The notes under the pieces are model-generated. The model had not been told where the DNA came from, searched no databases, and worked only from the letters and a program-made list of their open reading frames with translations. 13,604 bases of DNA from CAZJHD01 sp964545855. GTDB lineage: Bacteria; Planctomycetota; UBA1135; JACQFD01. Positions 1 to 7,000 of the stretch are shown here, in pieces. The DNA lies in the NCBI GenBank assembly GCA_964545855.1, contig CAZJHD010000091.1, positions 1 to 13,604 of the forward strand. Direction: 5' to 3'. The translations under genes were made by a program, and so were the position numbers. Every line of letters begins with the position of its first letter. Position 1 is the first letter of the stretch.

Positions 1-40
1 CCTCTCTCTCGCGCCGCGCGAGCGCGGCGCGAGAGAGAGG
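1..40. repeat. Long perfect hairpin at the window edge
   Basis: Bases 1-18 (CCTCTCTCTCGCGCCGCG) are the exact reverse complement of 23-40, separated by the tetranucleotide CGAG, which makes an 18-bp perfect stem. It lies about 60 bp beyond the stop codon of the minus-strand radical SAM gene, so it could help end or protect that transcript. No T-run is visible beyond it because the window ends there. Part of the stem is a simple CT/GA repeat, so low-complexity origin is possible. The structure is certain; the function is inferred. Confidence 0.6.
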
Positions 41-45
41 AGAGA

Positions 46-86
46 GAAAGGGGTCTGACCCCATTCCCGGGACAGCGATCCCGGGG
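46..86 (-). terminator. Probable terminator of the radical SAM gene (two short hairpins)
   Basis: Two hairpins lie directly after the radical SAM stop codon. Read on the minus strand, the first is CCCGGGA/TCCCGGG (66-72 and 79-85, 6-nt loop). The second is GGGGT-CAG-ACCCC (50-62), followed by TTTCTCTCT, a modest pyrimidine/T-rich run as expected after an intrinsic terminator. The GGGGTCTGACCCC core is also the kind of short palindrome that occurs as a dispersed intergenic repeat, so this could be a REP-like element doubling as a terminator. It occurs only once in this window. Confidence 0.4.
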
Positions 87-99
87 CCTCGGCCTCCCG

Positions 100-1515
100 T
101 CAGCGCGCGTAGGCGCGCCGGGCGAAGAGGAGCGTCAGGTACGGCAGCATCCGCGTCTTGTTCGGAATGAGCCGGAAGATCGCCCAGAGCCGCTTCGGCG
201 AGAGGTAGAAGCGCCAGTAGGCGCTGCGGCGGAGCTTCCCGATCTCTTCCTCGGGCACGGCCGAGACGTTGATCTCCGAGTAGTAGGGCTCGTAGTGGCT
301 CCAGTCCGTCGGGAGCACGTGCCCCGCCTCCTCCACCTGCCGGAAGAGCTCCGTGCCCTTGAATGGAATCACGCGATAGAAGGCCGCCGTGTGGAACGAC
401 GAGTCGCGCGCCCAGCGGATCGTCTCCTCCATCTCCTCCCGCGTCTCCGACGGGAAGCCGAGCATGAAGGCGCCGTGCGTCATCACGCCGCGCGAGGACA
501 TGTAGTCGACGATCTTCTTCGTCTGCGGGATGCGCAGGTTCTTCTTCATCACCTTCTGCACCCGCGGCACCGCGCTCTCGATGGCGATCATCGCGCGGTA
601 CATGCCGGCCTCCTTCATGAGGTCGACGAGCTCCTCGTCGAGGATGTCGCCGCGGAGTCCGTTGGGGAACGTGAGCTTCAGCCCGTAGTCGCGGTCGATG
701 AGCCCGCGGCAGATCGCCTTCGCGCGGTCCGGCTTGAAGTTGAAGATGTCGTCGTAGAAGACGAGCTCGCGCACGCCGTAGGTCGACACGAGCATGTCGA
801 TCTCCTCGAGCACGTGGCGCGCGGAGCGCTCGCGGAACTTCTTGCCGTAGGAGTTGTGGCAGTAGGTGCACCGCCACGGGCACGCGCGCGACGAGAAGAT
901 CGTCGCGAACTCCTTGTGCGCGTAGATGATCCCGCCGCGCGGGACCGAGTGGTACTTGAGGACGTCGACGAGGTCCCAGGCGGGGAAGCCGAGCTCGTCG
1001 AGCGTGTCCGAGGGCGTGCGGTCGGGATTGAGGACGATCTCGCCGGCGGCTCCATCCGCCGACGTGCGGCGCCAGGCGACGCCGAGGACCTCCGAGAAGT
1101 CGGTGCAACCGTCGCGCAGGGCGGCGAGCAGCGCGGGGAACGTGAGCTCGCCCTCGCCGCGGACGCAGAAGTCGACGTTCGTGTCCTTCATCACGTCGTC
1201 GGCGGCGACGGAGGGATGGGGTCCGCCGGCCACGATCACGACCCCCGGCAGCCGGCGCTTCATCTCCGCGGCGAGCGCGTGGAGGCAGCCCGCCTCGTAG
1301 GTCATCGCCGAGAGGCCGATCACGTCGGGACGCAGCTTCTCGAGGCGGTCCGCCGCCTGCGGCACCCGCAGGTCGTCCACCTTCATGTCGAGGATCGTCA
1401 GGTCCTCGAAGCCCGCCCGGCGCGTGCCCGTCGCGACGTACATCAGCCCCAACGGATGCAGATGGGTCATCTGCGTGTAGGGGTGGTAGGTCTGAACGAG
1501 GGCGATCTTCGTCAC
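100..1515 (-). CDS. B12-binding-domain radical SAM protein
   Basis: 471-aa protein with the usual two-part layout of class B radical SAM enzymes. Residues about 1-135 form a cobalamin-binding-type Rossmann domain, with the family's GGPHPS stretch and the RGEGE signature near its end. No DxHxxG cobalamin-ligand motif is seen, so cobalamin would be held without a lower His ligand, or the domain may not bind it. The radical SAM core starts near residue 200 and has the [4Fe-4S] motif CPWRCTYC (C212, C216, C219). The C-terminal ~90 residues are rich in Arg and aromatics and unassigned. Members methylate unactivated carbons or rearrange tetrapyrroles, lipids or natural products; the substrate here cannot be read from sequence. 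The start is GTG at 1515-1513 with no strong Shine-Dalgarno; it preserves the N-terminal beta strand (KIALVQT). It is divergent from the plus-strand genes, with no recognisable pathway partner. Family certain, reaction unknown. Confidence 0.9.
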   Translation of the reverse strand: MTKIALVQTYHPYTQMTHLHPLGLMYVATGTRRAGFEDLTILDMKVDDLRVPQAADRLEKLRPDVIGLSAMTYEAGCLHALAAEMKRRLPGVVIVAGGPHPSVAADDVMKDTNVDFCVRGEGELTFPALLAALRDGCTDFSEVLGVAWRRTSADGAAGEIVLNPDRTPSDTLDELGFPAWDLVDVLKYHSVPRGGIIYAHKEFATIFSSRACPWRCTYCHNSYGKKFRERSARHVLEEIDMLVSTYGVRELVFYDDIFNFKPDRAKAICRGLIDRDYGLKLTFPNGLRGDILDEELVDLMKEAGMYRAMIAIESAVPRVQKVMKKNLRIPQTKKIVDYMSSRGVMTHGAFMLGFPSETREEMEETIRWARDSSFHTAAFYRVIPFKGTELFRQVEEAGHVLPTDWSHYEPYYSEINVSAVPEEEIGKLRRSAYWRFYLSPKRLWAIFRLIPNKTRMLPYLTLLFARRAYAR

Positions 1516-1524
1516 GGTGTCGTC

Positions 1525-1588
1525 GGTGCTGTGGTGCGGCGTCGTGGTCGTTCGGCGGTGCGGCGGCGCTGCGGTGCTGCGGTGCGGC
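1525..1588. repeat. 24-bp-periodic direct repeats in the divergent intergenic region
   Basis: The octamer GGTGCGGC occurs at 1533, 1557 and 1581, exactly 24 bp apart each time. The first and third copies extend leftward into a 16-mer, GGTGCTGTGGTGCGGC at 1525 and GGTGCTGCGGTGCGGC at 1573, with one mismatch. The array lies just upstream of the minus-strand radical SAM start (1515) and about 165 bp upstream of the first MuiA-family start. It may be an operator for a repeat-binding regulator, or simple-sequence expansion in GC-rich DNA. The rest of this 238-bp interval holds a short AT-richer stretch near 1605-1640 but no promoter I would call. Confidence 0.45.
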
Positions 1589-1753
1589 CGCGGAGGCTCC
1601 GATCCCTAAGATTCGGAGGCGACCGAAGTCTATCAGCCCTTCTCCGGACCGATTCGCCGCGTCGGCCGCTACCCTCCCATCCCCGCCGCGAAAGGATGCG
1701 GAGCGGGCTCGACGCGAAGACCCCCCGGAAGAAGCCTCCCGGAAAGAGACGCC

Positions 1754-3412
1754 ATGACGATCCCGATCCTCCTCGCCGTCGTCCCGCTCCTCCAGGCCGC
1801 GGAGGCGCCCCCCGCGGCCGCGCCGCTCGCGACCACGATCCGGGAGGTCACCGTCTACCCCCGCGAGGCCCTCGTGAAGCGAACCGGCACGGTGACCGTG
1901 GCGCGCGGCGTCACGAGCATCGTGATCGCCGGTCTCCCCGACGGCCTGCGCGACGAGTCGGTGCAGGTGAAGACCGAGGGGGCCGCGACCGTCGTCGGCG
2001 TCGACGTGCGGCGGGACTCCGCGACCACCTCCCTCTCGCCGGCCGTGCAGGCGCTCCGGGATCGCAAGCGCGGGCTCGAGACGGAGGTCGCCGTGCGCCG
2101 CGGCAACCTGGAGGACCTGCAGAGCGCGCGCCAGTTCGTCGATTCGGTGCGCACGGAGGCGCCGAAGTTCTTCGCCCCGGGTGCCTTCTCCGCGCCCGAG
2201 CCGAGCCGGTGGAGCGCCGTGCTCGCGTTCCTGCAGCGCGCCTACGCGCGCAGCGCCGAGCGGCAGCGCGCGGAGATGCGCCAGATGGAGGAGCTCGACG
2301 CGCGCCTGCGCGAGGTGGACGCGCAGCTCCAGCGGCTCCAGGGAGACCTTCTCGTGCCGACGAAGCGCGTCGTCCTCGATCTCCTCGCGAACGCGGCGGG
2401 CGAGACGGCGGTGGAGGTGGCCTACCTCGTGGGCGGCGCCACCTGGGCCCCCGCCTACGACCTGCGCGCGAGCGCGAGCCTGCGCGACGCGACGCTGCAG
2501 GGATTCGCCGTCGTGCAGCAGCGGACGGGGGAGGACTGGAGCGGCGTGAGCCTCGTCCTCTCCACGGCGAAGCCGGAGCGCGGCGCGGAGCCGCCGGCGC
2601 TGGTGCCGATCGTGCTGATGGCGGAGCCGGAGGCGAGCGGCTACGACGTGGCGGCGCGACCCGCCCAGGAGGTCATGAAGGGATTCGCCGACGCGCGCGC
2701 GCCGTCGTCGCCGGGGCCCGAGGGGCCCACGCTGAAGGCCGACGCGGAGGTGCTGTCGAGCGGCCTCTCGACGCAGCTCCGGGTGCCGCGTCCGGAGCTT
2801 GTGCCGGCCGACGGTCTGCCGCATCGGGTGCGCGTGGGGGAGATCGCGCTCGCGCTCGCGCCGGTGCACGTCTCCGTGCCGAAGCTCGCGACGCGCGCCT
2901 TCGTGCGCGCGAACCCGAAGAACACGTCGTCGCTGCCGATCCTCGCGGGGATGGCGCAGGTGTTCGTGGGGAACGACTTCGTGGGCCGCGTGTCGGTTCC
3001 CGACACGTTGCCGGGGGAGGAGATGAAGCTCCACGTGGGAGCCGACCCGGGCGTGACCGTCGAGCGCAAGCAGGAGCGGGCCGACCGGGAGGCGCCGGGC
3101 TTCCTGCAATCGCGCGTCACCTGGACCTTCGCGTACCGGATCACGGCGAAGAACGTCTCGGCGGCGACGGGGGAGGCGACGGTGGAGATCTCCGAGTCGA
3201 TCCCCGTGTCGCGCGACGACCGGATCCGCGTGGAGGTGACGAAGTCCGATCCGCCCTTCGTGCGCGGCGAGAAGGAGGACAAGGAGCGCACCAGCGACGG
3301 GACGCTCCTCTGGAAGCTCACGCTGAAGCCCGGCGAGGAGCGCGCGATCCAACTCGCCTACACCGTCACGGCGCCGGAGGACCTGACGGTCCAGGGGCTC
3401 GAGCTGCGATGA
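1754..3412 (+). CDS. MuiA-family (DUF4140/DUF4139) exported protein, copy 1
   Basis: 552-aa member of the 'mucoidy inhibitor MuiA' family. The N-terminus is a signal peptide with likely cleavage near residue 18. A DUF4140-type beta domain follows from about residue 27 (TTIREVTVYPREA), then an alpha-helical, probably coiled-coil stretch rich in Arg/Glu/Gln (about 95-205). The DUF4139 domain begins around VAYLVGGATWAPAYDLR and runs to the end. The family's molecular function is unknown; the name comes from a suppressor effect on mucoid phenotype, and no catalytic motif is visible. The start is supported by a Shine-Dalgarno-like GGAAAGAG at 1741-1748. The stop overlaps an ATG (ATGA) and a paralogue follows immediately. 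Residues about 330-532 are almost identical at DNA level to copy 2, whereas the first part is only about 65% identical in protein. Family call firm, role unknown. Confidence 0.88.
   Translation: MTIPILLAVVPLLQAAEAPPAAAPLATTIREVTVYPREALVKRTGTVTVARGVTSIVIAGLPDGLRDESVQVKTEGAATVVGVDVRRDSATTSLSPAVQALRDRKRGLETEVAVRRGNLEDLQSARQFVDSVRTEAPKFFAPGAFSAPEPSRWSAVLAFLQRAYARSAERQRAEMRQMEELDARLREVDAQLQRLQGDLLVPTKRVVLDLLANAAGETAVEVAYLVGGATWAPAYDLRASASLRDATLQGFAVVQQRTGEDWSGVSLVLSTAKPERGAEPPALVPIVLMAEPEASGYDVAARPAQEVMKGFADARAPSSPGPEGPTLKADAEVLSSGLSTQLRVPRPELVPADGLPHRVRVGEIALALAPVHVSVPKLATRAFVRANPKNTSSLPILAGMAQVFVGNDFVGRVSVPDTLPGEEMKLHVGADPGVTVERKQERADREAPGFLQSRVTWTFAYRITAKNVSAATGEATVEISESIPVSRDDRIRVEVTKSDPPFVRGEKEDKERTSDGTLLWKLTLKPGEERAIQLAYTVTAPEDLTVQGLELR
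2741..3351 (+). repeat. Near-identical block shared by the two MuiA-family genes, copy A
   Basis: This 611-bp stretch matches 4477-5087 at a constant offset of 1736 bp. By eye there are only about five substitutions (2772, 2800, 3285, 3304, 3306), and 2801-3284 (484 bp) shows none. Upstream and downstream of the block the two genes diverge sharply, including the last ~60 coding bases. It encodes most of the C-terminal half of the DUF4139 region. Synonymous sites are identical too, so shared constraint on the protein does not explain it. Confidence 0.9.
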
Positions 3413-3462
3413 GAACCCTCCCCACGAACGCGTGCCGCCCCGGCATCCCCGCGAGCCATGCC

Positions 3463-5148
3463 ATGAGAACGCTGCTCCTCCTCGCCGCCGTCGCCCTCGT
3501 GCCGATTCCCGTCCGCGCCCAGGAGGCAGCCGACGGGCCGCCGGCCGACGCGCCGGCGGTCATGGCGACGACGATCCGCGAGGTGACGGTCTACCCGTCC
3601 GAGGCCCTCGTCCGCCGCGCGGGCACCGTCGCGCTCACGCGGGGGGTCACCTCCGTCGAGATCCGCGACTTGCCGGAGGTCCTCCGCGACGACTCGGTGC
3701 AGGTGAAGACCCAGGGCGCCGGCACCGTCGTCGGCGTCGACGTGCGGCGCGTCACCTCCACGGCCGCCGTCTCGCCCGCGGTGCAGGCGCTCCGCGACCG
3801 CAAGCGAGGGCTCGACGAGCAGATCGCCGACTGCCGCGCCGCGCAGGACGGTCTCCGCACGAGCCGCCAGTTCCTCGACTCGCTGCGGGCGGAGGCGCCG
3901 AAGACCTCCACGACCGCGAGCGCCGCGCCGCCCGATCCCGCGAAGTGGGACGAGGTGCTCGTCTACCTCGAGGGCGCCTACGCGGCGAACAGCGAGGCGC
4001 AGCGCGCGGAGACGGCGAAGCTCGAGGACCTGACGGCGCGCCTCCGCGAGGTGGAGGCGCAGCTCCAGCAGCTCCAGCGCGACCTCCTCGTGCCGACGAA
4101 GCGGGTCGTGCTCGACCTCCTCGCCAACGGGGCCGGCGAGACGTCCGTCGAGATCGCGTACCTCGTGGGAGGCGCCTCCTGGGCCCCCGCCTACGACCTG
4201 CGCGCCGCGGCGAATCTCCGGCAGGCGACGCTCCTCACGAACGCCGTCGTCGCCCAGCGCACGGGCGAGGACTGGAGCGGCGTGACGCTCGTCCTCTCCA
4301 CGGCGAAGCCCGAGCAGGGGGCCCAGCCGCCGTCGCTCCAGCCGATCGAGCTCTCGGCGCGCTCGTCGGCGCCCGCCCGCGGGCGGGTCGCGTCGCGCAA
4401 GATTGCCCTCGCCGAGGAGCGCAGGCAGGACGCGCCCTCCGAGTCGGCCGACGACGCGGCCGACGTTCTCTCCCTCGACGCGGAGGTGCTGTCGAGCGGC
4501 CTCTCGATGCAGCTCCGGGTGCCGCGTCCGGAGCTGGTGCCGGCCGACGGTCTGCCGCATCGGGTGCGCGTGGGGGAGATCGCGCTCGCGCTCGCGCCGG
4601 TGCACGTCTCCGTGCCGAAGCTCGCGACGCGCGCCTTCGTGCGCGCGAACCCGAAGAACACGTCGTCGCTGCCGATCCTCGCGGGGATGGCGCAGGTGTT
4701 CGTGGGGAACGACTTCGTGGGCCGCGTGTCGGTTCCCGACACGTTGCCGGGGGAGGAGATGAAGCTCCACGTGGGAGCCGACCCGGGCGTGACCGTCGAG
4801 CGCAAGCAGGAGCGGGCCGACCGGGAGGCGCCGGGCTTCCTGCAATCGCGCGTCACCTGGACCTTCGCGTACCGGATCACGGCGAAGAACGTCTCGGCGG
4901 CGACGGGGGAGGCGACGGTGGAGATCTCCGAGTCGATCCCCGTGTCGCGCGACGACCGGATCCGCGTGGAGGTGACGAAGTCCGATCCGCCCTTCGTGCG
5001 CGGCGAGAAGGAGGACAAGGCGCGCACCAGCGACGGGACCCACCTCTGGAAGCTCACGCTGAAGCCCGGCGAGGAGCGCGCGATCCAGCTCGTCTACTCG
5101 GTGTCCGCGCCGGAGGGCCTCCTCCTCCACGGTCTCGACCTGCGGTAG
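3463..5148 (+). CDS. MuiA-family (DUF4140/DUF4139) exported protein, copy 2
   Basis: 561-aa tandem paralogue of the preceding gene, with the same plan: signal peptide, DUF4140-type beta domain (TTIREVTVYPSEA), charged helical or coiled-coil middle, and DUF4139 domain (IAYLVGGASWAPAYDLR). I chose ATG 3463 because it gives a clean signal peptide (MRTLLLLAAVALVPIPVRAQ, cleavage likely at the RAQ/EA region). An alternative in-frame ATG at 3409 overlaps the previous stop as ATGA and would allow translational coupling, but adds 18 residues that spoil the signal peptide. Neither start has a strong Shine-Dalgarno. A non-homologous linker just before the shared block (about residues 300-338) differs completely from copy 1. 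The C-terminal ~200 residues are nearly identical to copy 1. Two family members in tandem may form a complex or act redundantly; this is inference. Confidence 0.87.
   Translation: MRTLLLLAAVALVPIPVRAQEAADGPPADAPAVMATTIREVTVYPSEALVRRAGTVALTRGVTSVEIRDLPEVLRDDSVQVKTQGAGTVVGVDVRRVTSTAAVSPAVQALRDRKRGLDEQIADCRAAQDGLRTSRQFLDSLRAEAPKTSTTASAAPPDPAKWDEVLVYLEGAYAANSEAQRAETAKLEDLTARLREVEAQLQQLQRDLLVPTKRVVLDLLANGAGETSVEIAYLVGGASWAPAYDLRAAANLRQATLLTNAVVAQRTGEDWSGVTLVLSTAKPEQGAQPPSLQPIELSARSSAPARGRVASRKIALAEERRQDAPSESADDAADVLSLDAEVLSSGLSMQLRVPRPELVPADGLPHRVRVGEIALALAPVHVSVPKLATRAFVRANPKNTSSLPILAGMAQVFVGNDFVGRVSVPDTLPGEEMKLHVGADPGVTVERKQERADREAPGFLQSRVTWTFAYRITAKNVSAATGEATVEISESIPVSRDDRIRVEVTKSDPPFVRGEKEDKARTSDGTHLWKLTLKPGEERAIQLVYSVSAPEGLLLHGLDLR
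4477..5087 (+). repeat. Near-identical block shared by the two MuiA-family genes, copy B
   Basis: Direct-repeat partner of 2741-3351. Identity is about 99% across 611 bp and complete as far as I can see over 4537-5020. The sharp edges inside both reading frames suggest recent gene conversion or unequal exchange between the tandem genes. An assembly artefact in a repeat is the alternative. Confidence 0.9.
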
Positions 5149-5174
5149 GGGCGCGCCGCCGCTGGCGCAACGGA

Positions 5175-5205
5175 GCGCGAGGCCCGATCATCGCGCGCCT
5201 CGCGC
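5175..5205 (+). terminator. Weak hairpin between MuiA copy 2 and the nucleotidase gene
   Basis: GCGCGAGGC at 5175-5183 pairs exactly with GCCTCGCGC at 5197-5205 across a 13-nt loop. It lies 26 bp past the stop of MuiA copy 2 in a 100-bp gap. There is no T-run after it, and GC-rich DNA yields such pairs often, so it may be an attenuator, a processing site or chance. Confidence 0.25.
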
Positions 5206-5248
5206 CGACCGGCGGACTCCGAGGCCCCACCGCCGGGCGCGAGCCTCC

Positions 5249-6991
5249 ATGCTCGCGAACCGCCGTCTCGCGCCCGCCGCGGCAGCCCTCGCCCTCCTCG
5301 GCGCCGCCCTCGTCGCGACGGGCCTCGGGAACCGCCCCGACGACTCCGTCCGCATCGTCCTCCTGCACACGAACGACCTCCACGGCCAGCTCCTGCCGCG
5401 CATGGTGAAGGGCCGCGGCGGCGACGAGGCGGTGCCGATCGGAGGTTTCGCAGCCCTCGCGTCGGCCGTCGCGCGCGAGCGCGCCGCCGCCGAGCGCGCG
5501 GGGGCGCACGTGCTGCTCGTCGACTCGGGCGACTGGTTCCAGGGGACGCCCGAGGGGAACTTCGAGGAGGAGGGCGTGGCCGGCATCGTCGCCGTCGAAG
5601 GGATGAACCGCATCGGCTTCGACGCCGCGGTGATCGGGAACCACGAGTTCGACTTCGGCCTGTCGAATCTCCGGGCCCTCCTCGGCAAGGTCCGCTTCGC
5701 CGCCCTCGGCGCGAACATCGTCGCGCCCGTCGCCGTGGGCGCGTCGGCGCCGGCGGCGCCGAAGGGACGCGACGCGAAGGCGCCCATCGCGAGGCCCTAC
5801 GAGGTCTTCGAGCGCGGCGGGATACGCATCGCGGTGGTGGGGCTCCTCACGGACGACACGCCGCGCATGGTGGCGGCGGGCCGCCTCGGCGACGTCACGA
5901 TCCGCGACGAGCGGACGGAGGCGCGTCTGTGGGTCGACCGCGCGCGCAAGGAGGCCGACCTGGTCGTCCTCGCGACCCACTGCGGGAGCGACGTCGACTC
6001 GAAGCTCGCGGAGCGCGTGCCCGAGGTGCCGGTGATCCTCGGGGGGCACAACCACGTGCGCCTGAAGCAGCCGCGCTTCGTCGAGCACGAGGCGGCGGCG
6101 CTCGCGTGGAATCCCTGGAAGCCGGACGCGCCGCCGCGCACCTACGTCCTGCAGTCGGGCGCCAAGTGCGAGAACCTCGACCGCGTCGAGCTCTGGATCG
6201 ACCCCGCCGACAAGAAGCTGCGGCGCGTGGAGACGAAGGTGTACACGCTCGACCCGAAGGAGGTGGGCAGCGACGCCGCCATGGAGCGCTGGCTCGCCGA
6301 GCGTACGGCGGGCGTGGCGAAGGCCATGGACGTCGTGGTGGCCCGCGTCGCGGCGCCCCCGTCGACGGCTGCCAAGGGCGAGCGCACCGATCCCACGGCC
6401 AACTTCCTCGCCGATGCGATGCTCGCGAGCGCGCGCGGCGTCGATCCGAGCGTCGTGGCGGCGCTCTCCAACCGAGGCGGCGTGCGCGCGAAGCTCTCGA
6501 CGGGGGAGCTCACGATGCGGCAGATCTACGAGATCGTGCCCTTCGACAACACGCTCGTGCTGCTGACGCTCTCGGGGAGCGACCTCCTGGATCTCGTCCT
6601 CGACACGGCGCGCAATCCGCGCGGCTCGATCCCGCTCCCGGCGGGGCTCACGGGCCGCGTCGCGGAGCGCGCCGACGGGAGCTGGGACACGAGCGAGCTC
6701 CGGATCGGCGGTGCGGCCCTCGAGCCGGCCCGCGCCTACCGCGTCGCGACCAACTCCTTCATGGCGTCGGGGAAGGGGGGCTACCCCGGCTTCCTGAAGG
6801 GGGCCGACGTGCGCGACACGGGGATCCTCCTGCGCGACGCCATGGCGGAGCTGGCCCGCGAGCGGAAGACGCTCGTGCTCGACGACGTGCTCCGCCTGCG
6901 CGCCGACCGGCGCGGCAAGGCAGCGGAGACGCCCGAGGAGGCGCCCGCCGAGGAGCCGGCTCCCGCGGGCGCGGGCGGCGGGAAGCGGTAG
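5249..6991 (+). CDS. Exported 5'-nucleotidase / UshA-type metallophosphoesterase
   Basis: 580-aa two-domain nucleotidase of the UshA/5'-nucleotidase family, hydrolysing nucleotides or related phosphoesters outside the cytoplasm. The N-terminus has a hydrophobic Ala/Leu-rich export signal (about residues 7-27). All dimetal ligands of the N-terminal calcineurin-like domain are present: HTNDLHG (D43, H45), DSGDWFQGTP (D92/D95), GNHEFD (N131, H132), ATHCG (H244) and GGHNH (H267, H269). The C-terminal substrate-binding domain is recognisable from SNRGGVR, the EIVPFDNTL stretch and NSFMASGKGGY. A low-complexity Glu/Pro/Ala/Gly tail ends the protein. The start ATG has no evident Shine-Dalgarno (preceded by GCCTCC). 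The next gene begins 9 bp after the stop, so the two are probably cotranscribed. Likely role: phosphate or nucleoside scavenging. Exact substrate (nucleotide, nucleotide sugar, cyclic nucleotide) is open. Confidence 0.93.
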   Translation: MLANRRLAPAAAALALLGAALVATGLGNRPDDSVRIVLLHTNDLHGQLLPRMVKGRGGDEAVPIGGFAALASAVARERAAAERAGAHVLLVDSGDWFQGTPEGNFEEEGVAGIVAVEGMNRIGFDAAVIGNHEFDFGLSNLRALLGKVRFAALGANIVAPVAVGASAPAAPKGRDAKAPIARPYEVFERGGIRIAVVGLLTDDTPRMVAAGRLGDVTIRDERTEARLWVDRARKEADLVVLATHCGSDVDSKLAERVPEVPVILGGHNHVRLKQPRFVEHEAAALAWNPWKPDAPPRTYVLQSGAKCENLDRVELWIDPADKKLRRVETKVYTLDPKEVGSDAAMERWLAERTAGVAKAMDVVVARVAAPPSTAAKGERTDPTANFLADAMLASARGVDPSVVAALSNRGGVRAKLSTGELTMRQIYEIVPFDNTLVLLTLSGSDLLDLVLDTARNPRGSIPLPAGLTGRVAERADGSWDTSELRIGGAALEPARAYRVATNSFMASGKGGYPGFLKGADVRDTGILLRDAMAELARERKTLVLDDVLRLRADRRGKAAETPEEAPAEEPAPAGAGGGKR

Positions 6992-7000
6992 GCTTCCTCC

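Noticed and set aside
1597..1618. CTCCGA/TCGGAG inverted repeat in the divergent intergenic region
   Set aside because: Only 6 bp with a 10-nt loop; expected by chance in this composition.
295..3462. Open plus-strand frame extending far upstream of MuiA copy 2, through copy 1 and the radical SAM gene
   Set aside because: The translation is Arg/Ala/Gly-rich with no domain. It lies antisense to, or out of frame with, real genes and is kept open by high GC; only 3463-5148 of this frame is a gene.
6981..6998. GGAAGC/GCTTCC inverted repeat at the nucleotidase stop
   Set aside because: A 6-bp stem overlapping the coding end and the next start region, with no T-run; too weak to call a terminator.
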